This document shows, piece by piece, positions 25,781-33,648 of a stretch of 64,000 nucleotides of DNA. The first letter of the stretch is position 1. Each line of letters opens with the position of its first letter. The notes beneath the pieces are model-generated. The model was given only the letters and a program-made list of their open reading frames with translations, was not told where the DNA came from and searched no databases. Source of the DNA: Subtercola boreus (GTDB taxonomy: Bacteria; Actinomycetota; Actinomycetes; Actinomycetales; Microbacteriaceae); contig NZ_NBXA01000007.1 of assembly GCF_003399625.1 (NCBI RefSeq), positions 310,001 to 374,000 of the forward strand, in the 5' to 3' direction. The position numbers and the translations under genes are program-made.

Positions 25781-27112
25781 CTACGCGTTCGCCTTGCGAC
25801 GGAAGGCGAAGACCACGCCGGCTCCGGCGAGCAGGAATCCACTGGCGAGGGCGCCGATGCCTGATGCGTCAAGACCCGTATTGGCGAGGCTGCCGGTTCC
25901 GCTGCCGGATCCGCTGCCGCCCGATCCGCTGCCGCCACCGTTGGCCGGCGTGGTGGGAGTCGGCGTCGGGGTGGGGGTCGGCGTCGGGTCTGCGACGACC
26001 GTGAAGGTACCGGTTGCCACTCGCGCTGAGCGGTCACCCGTCAGGGCGACGGTGTAGTCGCCGACCGGAGCGTTGGCCGCGAGGATGATCGCTCCCTTGG
26101 CGCTGCCGTCCTTCGCGTCAGCGAAGAGCTGGGCAGCAGTGTCGGCACCGGGCAGAACCACAACCGCGCCGGTCGGGTCCTTGATGAGCAGGGTGAGCGA
26201 CTCGGCGGGGCTGAAGCCGGTCGCCGTGAAGGCGATTCCGGTCAGGGCCGTGTCGGAGACGGTGGTCGAGGTCGGGTCGAGCGTGAGGCTCAGCGGGATC
26301 AGCGGCACCGGTGCGGTCGCGAAGTAGAACACGATGGCCTGGCGGTCGGCTCCGGGGAGTTCGTTTCCGTCGGCGTCCGTCTGGTAGGTGAGAACGCGGA
26401 TGCCGTCGGTCTCGACGGTTCCGCCACCGGGCTCGAGGTCGCTGAAGTCAGTCGTGATCGACCACGTCTTGTCGGCCTTGACGACGGTCTTCCCGGCGCT
26501 GTCCTGGTTGCCCGCGCGACCCGTGTACTGGATCTCGACGGTTGCACCGGGCGTGCCGGTTCCCTCGAAGACCGGGGTGGCCGTGTCGACGGTGCTCAGC
26601 TGCTCGGGCGAGGTGACCGCGAAGGGGTCGCCGGGCACGGGCGCGTCCTTGAAGGTGAAGGCGTAGGGGGCGAGAGTTGCGACGACGGTTCCTGCTTCGT
26701 CGTCCTTCAGCTCCTTGACCGTGACGCTGACCAGGGTCTGGCCCGGCGCGAGAGCACCGAAGTTCGCGATCGCGTTCCAGTTGCCGTCGCCGTCGACCTG
26801 AACGCCACCGAAGATGGCGGGGGTGTCCACGGTTCCGTCGGCAGCGGTGTAGTACACCTGCACGGTGTCGCCAGCGTCGAGGTTGGTACCGGTGAAGCCA
26901 GTGAGGCCGGGGCCGGCCTGCGCTACATCGATGTCCCCGGCGGCCGGGGAGGTGACGCTGAATTCGCCGGCAGCGAAGGCTGCGGGGGCGAGAGCGAGCG
27001 ACGGTACAACAGCGAGAGCCGCGGCTGCGCCGAAGATGGCCAGTCTTTTCGCGAGACCGCGCGAAGCCGGTGGCCGGCTCGTCGCGCGCTCAGGTAGGGA
27101 AATACCGTGCAT
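25781..27112 (-). CDS. LANTG cell-wall-anchored surface protein
   Basis: 443-residue surface protein. The N-terminal signal peptide has a charged region then A-I-F-G-A-A-A-A-L-A-V and ends in an A-F-A-A cleavage site near residue 48. The body holds Ig-like beta domains (for example T-P-V-F-E-G-T-G-T-P-G-A-T-V near residue 185). A T-P repeat and a Gly/Ser spacer precede the sorting signal L-A-N-T-G, a hydrophobic helix and the tail R-R-K-A. LAxTG motifs are typical of class E sortases in high-GC Gram-positives. It starts 57 bases upstream of the ferritin-like gene on the same strand, so they may form a surface operon. Confidence 0.85.
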   Translation of the reverse strand: MHGISLPERATSRPPASRGLAKRLAIFGAAAALAVVPSLALAPAAFAAGEFSVTSPAAGDIDVAQAGPGLTGFTGTNLDAGDTVQVYYTAADGTVDTPAIFGGVQVDGDGNWNAIANFGALAPGQTLVSVTVKELKDDEAGTVVATLAPYAFTFKDAPVPGDPFAVTSPEQLSTVDTATPVFEGTGTPGATVEIQYTGRAGNQDSAGKTVVKADKTWSITTDFSDLEPGGGTVETDGIRVLTYQTDADGNELPGADRQAIVFYFATAPVPLIPLSLTLDPTSTTVSDTALTGIAFTATGFSPAESLTLLIKDPTGAVVVLPGADTAAQLFADAKDGSAKGAIILAANAPVGDYTVALTGDRSARVATGTFTVVADPTPTPTPTPTPTTPANGGGSGSGGSGSGSGTGSLANTGLDASGIGALASGFLLAGAGVVFAFRRKANA

Positions 27113-27300
27113 GGGTGCTCCTGAAGTGGAATTGACAGAGGAAGAGCGCCCCCTGCGACGGCGACATCTTGATGAAGGTAACCGATGACCTGCACTTTTG
27201 TCACTTGTTTTTTCGTTTGTTCACCTTTTTGACCTCAAAGCAGATTTTCAGCTATAAGCATCGTTTGGCGTGTCCACTTCTCCCGGCCTACAGTCAGCTA
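27113..27300. promoter_or_regulatory. AT-rich divergent promoter region
   Basis: The 223-bp gap between the wall protein start and the SOS-controlled small gene is much richer in A/T than its surroundings, with T-runs near 27200-27235. For the rightward gene a TTGGCG (27265-27270) and TACAGT (27289-27294), spaced by 18 bases, form a plausible sigma-70-type promoter. Confidence 0.45.
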
Positions 27301-27318
27301 TTCGAACATACGTTCGAA
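27301..27318 (+). promoter_or_regulatory. LexA (SOS) box
   Basis: TTCGAACATACGTTCGAA is a perfect palindrome with 7-base arms and a four-base spacer, and matches the actinobacterial LexA consensus TCGAAC-N4-GTTCGA exactly. It lies 18 bases before the start of the next gene and just after a candidate -10, so binding would block transcription. Confidence 0.9.
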
Positions 27319-27335
27319 AAAAGCGGAGGAGGCGC

Positions 27336-27614
27336 ATGGTGAAGGTCGACGAAGTGGTGGCCGTCTGGCTGAAGGAGGGGAGGCCGAATCGCCTCGTCTG
27401 GGGGTCCCGGCGATTCCGGGTGACGGACTCGCCGACGCGCCTCGGCGACGACCTCCCGGAGTCGTTCCTCGACGCCCTGGCTTTCACTCACCCGCCGCGA
27501 CTCTCGGTGGGCTGGCGCTTTCAGGCGACCACCGATGAGGGGGAGGCCCGGGTCTTCGACATCCGGTGGGATGACCACCGGCACCTCTGGCAGTTGCTGA
27601 GGACCTACGACTGA
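27336..27614 (+). CDS. SOS-regulated small protein, DUF6504-like
   Basis: 92-residue protein with W-x-x-R-R-F-R-V-T-D-S-P-T near residue 25, T-H-P-P near 55 and the terminal L-W-Q-L-L-R-T-Y-D. The pattern agrees with what I recall of the DUF6504 family, which is found beside the ImuB/DnaE2 mutagenic translesion polymerase genes in actinobacteria. The perfect LexA box directly upstream supports a DNA-damage role. The ATG is set by GGAGGAGGCGC; an upstream ATG at 27270 would place the operator inside the coding region. No imuB or dnaE2 is in this window. Confidence 0.75.
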   Translation: MVKVDEVVAVWLKEGRPNRLVWGSRRFRVTDSPTRLGDDLPESFLDALAFTHPPRLSVGWRFQATTDEGEARVFDIRWDDHRHLWQLLRTYD

Positions 27615-27617
27615 ACT

Positions 27618-27679
27618 CGCGATAGAGCTTGACCCGCGGCATCCTGCTGCCTAGTCTGGGTGAAACGCGATATAGCTCG
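27618..27679 (+). promoter_or_regulatory. promoter of the DUF4097-PadR operon with two operator-like repeats
   Basis: A -35 TTGACC (27629-27634) and -10 TAGTCT (27652-27657) are spaced by exactly 17 bases. Two direct repeats, CGCGATAGAGCTTG (27618-27631) and CGCGATATAGCTCG (27666-27679), two mismatches apart, flank the core promoter. The placement suggests binding sites for the PadR regulator encoded in the operon. Confidence 0.65.
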
Positions 27680-27692
27680 AAGGAGAAAGCAC

Positions 27693-28547
27693 ATGGCACT
27701 GGAGAAATGGCTCATCGAAGGGCCCAGAGTCATCGACCTCGAAGTAGTGCGCTCGGTGAAGATCAGCCTCATCGGCGGCAGGATCGATGTGATCGGCCAC
27801 GACGAGCCCGGCGCACGCGTCGAGATCCACTCCGTGCAGGGCAAAGCCCTCACGGTGTCGATCGATGACGACCTGCTCGAGATCGACCACCCGCAGCTCC
27901 GCTGGGACAGCTTCATCGACGTCTTCGCCTCCTTCCGGGGAACGGCGAAGGCTGACATCAGCGTGCTCGTCCCTCGCCACATCGCCCTGAAATTCGGAGT
28001 TGTGTCGGCGAGCGCACTCCTCTCGGGGCTGGCCGCCGACGCCACGGTCAGCACCGTCTCCGGAGACCTTGTGATCGACGGGGTCGCCGGCAGCCTCGAG
28101 ATCAACACGGTCAACGGCGAGGTCTCTGTGCAGAACCACACCGGGCCGATCGTCTCGCACAGTGTCTCGGGCGATCTCACGGCGAGCGGCCGCATCCCGA
28201 CCTTCTCGGCCGACGGCGTCTCCTCGGCCGTGTTCCTCGACATCGCCGGCCCTGTCGACTCCCTCACCAACAACACGGTCTCCGGCGACTTCACCGTTCG
28301 GCTCGACGAGGGCTTCGGTGCGCGCTACAGCGTCAACACGGTCTCGGGTGTGCTGACTCTCGACGGCTCGACCTTCCGTTCGACGCGCGGTAAGGGCAAC
28401 ACCTTCACGAGCGGCTCGCTCGACGGCCACGTCGTGGAGGTTCGTGCCAACTCCGTCACGGGCGACATCACCTCGATGAGACGAGTGGATGCTGCACCGA
28501 CGATCAGCGAGCCTGAACTCCTGCCCCGGGGCGGAGTGCCCGCATGA
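27693..28547 (+). CDS. DUF4097 family beta-helix protein
   Basis: 284-residue protein of the DUF4097/DUF4098 beta-strand repeat family. It shows repeated V-S-G-D-L/V/I strands (S-T-V-S-G-D-L-V-I, S-H-S-V-S-G-D-L-T, N-T-V-S-G-D-F-T, N-T-V-S-G-V-L-T) predicted to stack in a right-handed beta helix. No signal peptide or membrane segment is visible. The ATG is chosen for GAAGGAG 6 bases upstream. The stop overlaps the ATG of the PadR gene (ATGA). Such proteins often pair with PadR-type regulators and envelope-stress responses; the exact role is unknown. Confidence 0.88.
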   Translation: MALEKWLIEGPRVIDLEVVRSVKISLIGGRIDVIGHDEPGARVEIHSVQGKALTVSIDDDLLEIDHPQLRWDSFIDVFASFRGTAKADISVLVPRHIALKFGVVSASALLSGLAADATVSTVSGDLVIDGVAGSLEINTVNGEVSVQNHTGPIVSHSVSGDLTASGRIPTFSADGVSSAVFLDIAGPVDSLTNNTVSGDFTVRLDEGFGARYSVNTVSGVLTLDGSTFRSTRGKGNTFTSGSLDGHVVEVRANSVTGDITSMRRVDAAPTISEPELLPRGGVPA

Positions 28548-29218
28548 CCCCCGTCTTCGGCCACGGTCACCTGCGGCTGTACCTCCTCAACCTGCTCGCC
28601 GAACAGCCCCGGCACGGGTACGAACTCATCCAGGCCCTCAGCGACCGTTTCGGCGGCACCTACAGTCCCAGCGCCGGCACGATCTACCCGCGCCTCGCGA
28701 AACTCGAAGAAGACGGCCTGGTCACGAAGTCGACGGATGGCCGCAAGACGGTCTACGAGATCACCGATGCCGGCCGCGCCGAACGGGACTCCCGCCTGCC
28801 CGAGCTGTCGAGCATCGAAGACAGGGTGACCGACTCGGTGCGGATGCTCGCCGACGGCCTCCGCGCAGGCGTGAACGATGCGATGCGGAGCCTTCGCGCC
28901 GAACTCGCGGCGGCGGCGCGTGACACGCGGGACGGCGCCGACCAGTCTTCCGCTGCAGCATCGCAGAGCACTGCAGCATCGCAGAGCACTGCAGCATCGC
29001 AGAGCACTGCAGCATCGCAGAGCGCGGATGCCGTGCGCACCCTCAACGCGTCGACCCTCCGCGAGGTGGATGCCCAGCTGAACAGCTTTCGTGCGGCCGT
29101 TCGCACAGAGCTCCGGAAGCGCGCAGCTGAGGGAGCACTCGACCAGGCGGCCGTCGCCACGCTCACCTCCGAACTCCGCCGCATCCAGTCCGAGCTGAAA
29201 CAGAGCGTGCGTTCCTGA
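28544..29218 (+). CDS. PadR family transcriptional regulator
   Basis: 224-residue regulator with the PadR winged HTH at residues 8-85: L-Y-L-L-N-L-L-A-E-Q-P-R-H-G-Y-E-L-I, then T-Y-S-P-S-A-G-T-I-Y-P-R-L and G-L-V-T-K, typical of the family. The C-terminal helical dimerisation half is interrupted at residues 138-162 by a repetitive A-A-S-Q-S-T segment coded by 18-bp tandem repeats. The gene overlaps the DUF4097 gene by four bases, and the operon promoter carries two candidate sites for this protein, so autoregulation is likely. PadR factors often respond to phenolics or envelope stress. Confidence 0.88.
   Translation: MTPVFGHGHLRLYLLNLLAEQPRHGYELIQALSDRFGGTYSPSAGTIYPRLAKLEEDGLVTKSTDGRKTVYEITDAGRAERDSRLPELSSIEDRVTDSVRMLADGLRAGVNDAMRSLRAELAAAARDTRDGADQSSAAASQSTAASQSTAASQSTAASQSADAVRTLNASTLREVDAQLNSFRAAVRTELRKRAAEGALDQAAVATLTSELRRIQSELKQSVRS
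28955..29026 (+). repeat. about four tandem 18-bp units inside the padR-like gene
   Basis: The unit GCAGCATCGCAGAGCACT is present three times without change and once with a divergent end. It codes for A-A-S-Q-S-T in the dimerisation half. Confidence 0.92.
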
Positions 29219-29294
29219 CTCTGCCGCCGGGAATCAATCCGGGGGTGCGCGGTTAGAATGATCGGATAGATTGCCGCGTTCGAAGGTGGGAAGC

Positions 29295-30839
29295 ATGTCG
29301 GAGACCAGGGGACTGACCCTCGCAGAGAAAGTCTGGAACGACCATCTGGTCGTCAAGGGTGAAGACGGTGCCCCCGACCTCCTCTACATCGACCTCCACC
29401 TCGTGCACGAGGTGACGAGCCCGCAGGCCTTCGACGGCCTCCGGCAGGCCGGTCGCCCGGTGAGGCGTCCCGATCTCACCATCGCCACCGAGGACCACAA
29501 CACCCCCACCCTCGGCATCAACAGGCCGATCGCCGACCTGACCAGTCGCACCCAGATCGACACCCTCCGGAACAACGCGAAGGAGTTCGGGGTGCGCCTG
29601 CACTCGCTCGGCGACGTCGAGCAGGGCATCGTGCACGTCGTCGGCCCGCAGCTCGGGCTCACCATGCCCGGCATCACGGTGGTCTGCGGTGACTCGCACA
29701 CCTCGACCCACGGCGCGTTCGGCGCGATGGCGTTCGGCATCGGCACGAGCGAGGTCGAGCACGTCCTCGCCACGCAGACCCTGCCGCTGAAGGCCTTCAA
29801 GACGATGGCCATCACGGTCGAGGGCACGCTCCGACCGGGGGTCACGGCGAAGGACATCATCCTTGCGGTCATCGCGAAGATCGGCACCGGCGGCGGGCAG
29901 GGCTACGTGCTCGAATACCGCGGATCGGCCATCCGGAGCCTCTCGATGGAGGGGCGGATGACCGTCTGCAACATGTCGATCGAAGCCGGTGCGCGGGCGG
30001 GCATGGTCGCGCCCGACCAGATCACGTACGACTATCTCGAGGGCCGCCCGCATGCTCCCGCGGGAGCCGACTGGCACGAGGCCGTCGCCTACTGGGACAC
30101 CCTCCAGACCGACGACGACGCTGTCTTCGACGCCGAGGTGTTCCTCGACGCAGACGCCCTCGAACCGTTCGTCACCTGGGGCACGAACCCCGGCCAGGGT
30201 GTCTCGCTGAGCGAGAACGTGCCCGACCCGTCGACCATCATCGATGCGAACGACCGGGCCAATGCCGAACGGGCTCTCGAATACATGGCGCTCACCGCCA
30301 ACACCCCCATGAAGGAGATCGCCGTGGATGCGGTCTTCATGGGGTCGTGCACGAACAGCCGCATCGAGGACCTCCGCGCCTTCGCCTCCGTCATCAAGGG
30401 CCAGAAGAAGGCCGACAATGTTCGCGTCATGGTGGTTCCGGGCTCTGCCCGGGTGCGCATCGAGGCCGAGGCCGAGGGGATCGACAGGATCGTCGAGGAG
30501 TTCGGGGCCGAGTGGCGCTTCGCCGGCTGCTCGATGTGCCTCGGCATGAACCCCGACCAGCTTGCACCGGGGGAGAGGTGCGCATCCACCTCCAACCGTA
30601 ACTTCGAGGGCCGCCAGGGCAAGGGCGGGCGCACCCACCTCGTGTCGCCGCTGGTCGCCGCCGCGACCGCGATCCGCGGGACGCTGTCGAGTCCGTGGGA
30701 CCTCGAGCAGGCACCCGAGCCCGATACCACAGACGGGCCTGCCACCACAGACGGGCCTGCCACCACAGACGGGCCCGCCACCACAGACGGGCCCGCCACC
30801 ACAGACGAACTCGCCACCACAGCGCCGAAGGCGGTCTAG
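29295..30839 (+). CDS. leuC: 3-isopropylmalate dehydratase large subunit
   Basis: 514-residue aconitase-type enzyme of leucine biosynthesis, converting 2-isopropylmalate to 3-isopropylmalate with LeuD. The [4Fe-4S] ligands are visible in G-S-C-T-N-S near residue 355 and C-S-M-C-L-G near 415. The conserved E-D-H-N-T-P and [13 protein letters not shown] blocks are present. The start beginning MSETRGLT has GAAGGTGGGAAGC upstream. After the normal end (L-S-S-P-W-D-L-E) comes an extra tail of about 40 residues made of repeated T-T-D-G-P-A, coded by 18-bp repeats. leuD follows after three bases. Confidence 0.97.
   Translation: MSETRGLTLAEKVWNDHLVVKGEDGAPDLLYIDLHLVHEVTSPQAFDGLRQAGRPVRRPDLTIATEDHNTPTLGINRPIADLTSRTQIDTLRNNAKEFGVRLHSLGDVEQGIVHVVGPQLGLTMPGITVVCGDSHTSTHGAFGAMAFGIGTSEVEHVLATQTLPLKAFKTMAITVEGTLRPGVTAKDIILAVIAKIGTGGGQGYVLEYRGSAIRSLSMEGRMTVCNMSIEAGARAGMVAPDQITYDYLEGRPHAPAGADWHEAVAYWDTLQTDDDAVFDAEVFLDADALEPFVTWGTNPGQGVSLSENVPDPSTIIDANDRANAERALEYMALTANTPMKEIAVDAVFMGSCTNSRIEDLRAFASVIKGQKKADNVRVMVVPGSARVRIEAEAEGIDRIVEEFGAEWRFAGCSMCLGMNPDQLAPGERCASTSNRNFEGRQGKGGRTHLVSPLVAAATAIRGTLSSPWDLEQAPEPDTTDGPATTDGPATTDGPATTDGPATTDELATTAPKAV
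30726..30815 (+). repeat. five tandem 18-bp units in the 3' end of leuC
   Basis: The unit ACCACAGACGGGCC(T/C)GCC repeats five times, the last copy diverging in its second half. It adds (T-T-D-G-P-A)n to the LeuC C-terminus beyond the usual enzyme length. Confidence 0.93.
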
Positions 30840-30842
30840 AGC

Positions 30843-31439
30843 ATGGAAGCCGTATCCGTCATCACCGGTATCGCCGCACCACTGAAGCGGTCGAACGTCG
30901 ACACCGACCAGATCATCCCCGCTGTCTTCCTGAAGCGGGTCACCAAGACCGGCTTCGAAGACGCCCTCTTCTCGGGTTGGCGCCAGGACCCGGAATTCGT
31001 GCTCAACCAGCCCGCCTTCGCCGGGGCGAAGGTGCTCGTCGCCGGCCCCGACTTCGGCACGGGCTCCTCTCGCGAGCACGCCGTCTGGGCGCTTCGCGAC
31101 TTCGGTTTCGCGGCTGTGCTCAGTTCGCGTTTCGGCGACATCTTCCGCGGCAACTCGGGCAAGCAGGGGCTGCTCGCGGCCCAGCTCGCCGAGGCCGACA
31201 TCGAGTCGATCTGGGCGGCGATCGACGCCGAACCCGGCCGGGAGATCACCGTCGACCTGCTCTCGAAGACGGTCTCCGTCGGGTCGCTCACAGTCCCGTT
31301 CGACATCGATGACTACACTCGATGGAGGCTGCTCGAAGGTCTCGACGACATCGGGCTCACTCTGCGAAGCGAGGCAGAGATCACAGATTTCGAGAGTCGC
31401 CGGCAGGGCTGGCGACCGAAGACCCTCCCAGTGAAGTAG
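30843..31439 (+). CDS. leuD: 3-isopropylmalate dehydratase small subunit
   Basis: 198-residue swivel domain partner of LeuC. The conserved blocks N-V-D-T-D-Q-I-I-P near residue 18, [10 protein letters not shown] near 68 and [10 protein letters not shown] near 101 are all present. Length is normal for the family. It begins three bases after leuC and is surely co-transcribed; murA follows after 13 bases, so leucine and peptidoglycan genes probably share a transcript, an arrangement common in related actinobacteria. Confidence 0.97.
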   Translation: MEAVSVITGIAAPLKRSNVDTDQIIPAVFLKRVTKTGFEDALFSGWRQDPEFVLNQPAFAGAKVLVAGPDFGTGSSREHAVWALRDFGFAAVLSSRFGDIFRGNSGKQGLLAAQLAEADIESIWAAIDAEPGREITVDLLSKTVSVGSLTVPFDIDDYTRWRLLEGLDDIGLTLRSEAEITDFESRRQGWRPKTLPVK

Positions 31440-31452
31440 GCAGCACCCTTAT

Positions 31453-32841
31453 ATGAACACTCTCCTCCAAGACGCCCAGCTCGTTCTCGACGCACAGAAG
31501 GCGGCAGCCCACGTGGGTCTTCTCTCCGACACGATCATCGTGCACGGCGGTCGTCCACTCCGGGGCCGGATCGACGTGCGCGGCGCGAAGAATCTCGTGA
31601 CCAAGGCCATGGTCGCGGCTCTCCTCGGGGACACCAAGAGTGTGCTCCGCGACGTTCCCGACATCAGTGACGTGCACGTCGTCTCTCGGTTGCTCGAGAT
31701 CCACGGTGTCGAGATCACCGGCAGCCCCGAATCCGGCACCCTCGTGCTCGACCCGGCTAACGTGGCCATTGCCCAGAGTGCCGAGATCGACGCGCTCTCG
31801 GGTTCGTCGCGCATCCCGATCCTGTTCTGCGGCCCGCTGCTGCACCGTCTCGGGCACGCCTTCATCCCCGACCTCGGCGGCTGCCGCATCGGTGACCGCC
31901 CGATCGACTTCCACCTCGATGCGCTCCGTGCCTTCGGCGCCGTCGTCGAGAAGCTCCCGAGTGGCATCAACATCACCGCCCCCAACGGGTTGAAGGGCGC
32001 CAACATCGAGCTGCCCTACCCGAGCGTCGGCGCCACCGAGCAGGTCCTGCTCACCGGCGTTCGCGCGATGGGCACCACCGAGCTGAAGAACGCGGCCATC
32101 GAGCCCGAGATCATGGATCTCATCGCCGTGCTGCAGAAGATGGGCGCGATCATCTCGATCGAGCCGAACCGTGTCATCCTCATCGAGGGTGTCGAGAAGC
32201 TCAAGGGCTACGACCACCGCGCGCTGTTCGACCGCAACGAGGCCGCGAGCTGGGCATCCGCCGCCCTCGCCACCAAGGGCGACATCTTCTGCGTCGGTGC
32301 GAAGCAGCAGGAGATGATGACCTTCCTGAACGTCTTCCGGAAGATCGGTGGCGACTTCGACATCGAAGAGGACGGCATCCGCTTCTTCCACCCCGGCGGC
32401 GACCTCAAGCCCGTCGTGATCGAGACCGACGTGCACCCCGGCTTCATGACCGACTGGCAGCAGCCGCTCATCGTCGCTCTCACCCAGGCGATCGGCACGT
32501 CGACCGTGCACGAGACCGTGTACGAGAACCGGTTCGGTTTCACCGACGCTCTCGTCGAGATGGGTGCCCACATCGAGGTGCACAAGAACGGCCTCGAGGG
32601 CGGCAACCGCCGCGTTCCCCGTCGTGCACTCGAGCAGGCGGCCGTGATCACCGGGCCGACCAAGCTGCACGGTGCCGACATCGAGGTTCCCGACCTGCGG
32701 GGCGGCTTCAGCCACCTCATCGCGGCTCTCACGGCCCAGGGTACGTCACGCGTCTCGAACGTCGGGCTGATCAGCCGCGGCTACGGCGACTTCACCGGCA
32801 AGCTCAAGAAGCTGGGAGCCGACTTCTCCTTCGAGGCGTAG
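31453..32841 (+). CDS. murA: UDP-N-acetylglucosamine 1-carboxyvinyltransferase
   Basis: 462-residue enoylpyruvyl transferase catalysing the first committed step of peptidoglycan synthesis. The substrate Lys-Asn pair is in V-R-G-A-K-N-L near residue 44, and the catalytic Cys is kept in L-G-G-C-R-I-G-D-R-P near residue 144 (fosfomycin target; many mycobacteria have Asp here). The C-terminal D-L-R-G-G and G-Y-G-D-F-T-G-K-L-K-K-L-G blocks complete the fold. An N-terminal extension of about 25 residues precedes the first strand. Its stop lies in a hexamer repeat that runs into plsC. Confidence 0.96.
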   Translation: MNTLLQDAQLVLDAQKAAAHVGLLSDTIIVHGGRPLRGRIDVRGAKNLVTKAMVAALLGDTKSVLRDVPDISDVHVVSRLLEIHGVEITGSPESGTLVLDPANVAIAQSAEIDALSGSSRIPILFCGPLLHRLGHAFIPDLGGCRIGDRPIDFHLDALRAFGAVVEKLPSGINITAPNGLKGANIELPYPSVGATEQVLLTGVRAMGTTELKNAAIEPEIMDLIAVLQKMGAIISIEPNRVILIEGVEKLKGYDHRALFDRNEAASWASAALATKGDIFCVGAKQQEMMTFLNVFRKIGGDFDIEEDGIRFFHPGGDLKPVVIETDVHPGFMTDWQQPLIVALTQAIGTSTVHETVYENRFGFTDALVEMGAHIEVHKNGLEGGNRRVPRRALEQAAVITGPTKLHGADIEVPDLRGGFSHLIAALTAQGTSRVSNVGLISRGYGDFTGKLKKLGADFSFEA

Positions 32842-32888
32842 GCGTAGGCGTGGGCGTGGGCGTGGGCGTGGGCACGGGCACGGGCGTG
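32835..32888 (+). repeat. nine tandem hexamers spanning the murA stop and plsC start
   Basis: GGCGTA (two), GGCGTG (four), GGCACG (two) and GGCGTG (one) follow each other. The murA TAG stop is formed by the first GGCGTA copy and plsC begins at a GTG within the array, coding for alternating Gly-Val/Gly-Thr. Gain or loss of copies would keep the plsC frame but change its N-terminus and start context. Confidence 0.9.
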
Positions 32889-33638
32889 GCTGAGGGCCGG
32901 GCCGGTTCGAGCCGGTCGGAGAAGAACCTCACGTTCCGCCTGCTGGCGGCCCCGGTCATCCCGGTGGTCGCCCTGCTGGCGAAGCTCGAGGTCCAGGATG
33001 CCCAGAAGCTCCCGCGGGCCGGTGCCTTCGTATTGACGCCGAACCACTACAGCGATTTCGATCCGGTCATCATCGGCTGGTCGGTCTGGCGGCTCGGTCG
33101 CGTGCCGCGGTTCCTCGCCAAGGCGTCGCTGTTCGAGGTTCCGGTTCTCGGCAGGGCGCTCCGGGCGATCAAACAGGTGCCGGTCGAGCGGTCGGGCCGC
33201 ACACACGGCAACAATCCGCTCGACGCGGCCCACTCGTTGACCTCGGCGGGGGAGGGCGTGATCGTCTACCCCGAAGGCACGCTCACTCGTGATCCCGGGC
33301 TCTGGCCCATGCGGGGCAAGAGCGGTGCCGTGCGGATCGCGCTCGAGAACGGTCTGCCGGTCATCCCGGTCGCGCACTGGGGAACCCAGGCGATCCTGCC
33401 CCGGTGGAGCAAGAAGATCAGCGTGTTCCCGCGCAAGACGGTTCACCTCAAATACGGCGACGAGGTCGACCTCGCGCGTTTCCGGGGAGTTCCGCTCACC
33501 CAGTCGGCGCTTGCCGAGGCCACGTCGCTGGTGATGGATGCGATCACCCACCTCCTCGAGGATCTCCGCGGCGAGACGGCTCCGCCCGAACGCTGGAACC
33601 CGGCCGAGCACGACCAGAGCGAATACGGGCGACTGTGA
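32850..33638 (+). CDS. plsC: 1-acyl-sn-glycerol-3-phosphate acyltransferase
   Basis: 262-residue PlsC-type acyltransferase making phosphatidic acid. Motif I (H-x4-D) is N-H-Y-S-D-F-D near residue 67; F-L-A-K-A-S-L-F-E-V-P near 90 and the P-E-G-T-L-T block near 142 are motifs II and III. The first dozen or so residues come from GTG/GGC hexamer repeats, and several GTGs there could start translation; the most 5' is given. A later GTG (32887) followed by A-E-G-R-A is a credible alternative. No clear Shine-Dalgarno is present. It lies within the murA-gpsA-ddl run. Confidence 0.88.
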   Translation: MGVGVGVGTGTGVAEGRAGSSRSEKNLTFRLLAAPVIPVVALLAKLEVQDAQKLPRAGAFVLTPNHYSDFDPVIIGWSVWRLGRVPRFLAKASLFEVPVLGRALRAIKQVPVERSGRTHGNNPLDAAHSLTSAGEGVIVYPEGTLTRDPGLWPMRGKSGAVRIALENGLPVIPVAHWGTQAILPRWSKKISVFPRKTVHLKYGDEVDLARFRGVPLTQSALAEATSLVMDAITHLLEDLRGETAPPERWNPAEHDQSEYGRL

Positions 33639-33648
33639 GCACCCTCCG

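Noticed and set aside
28955-29026. 18-bp repeats in the padR gene as a CRISPR array
   Set aside because: Units are directly adjacent without spacers and are in frame within a coding region.
29253-31079. 608-residue minus-strand frame opposite leuC/leuD
   Set aside because: Shadow of leuC and leuD; no recognisable motif and composition typical of antisense frames.
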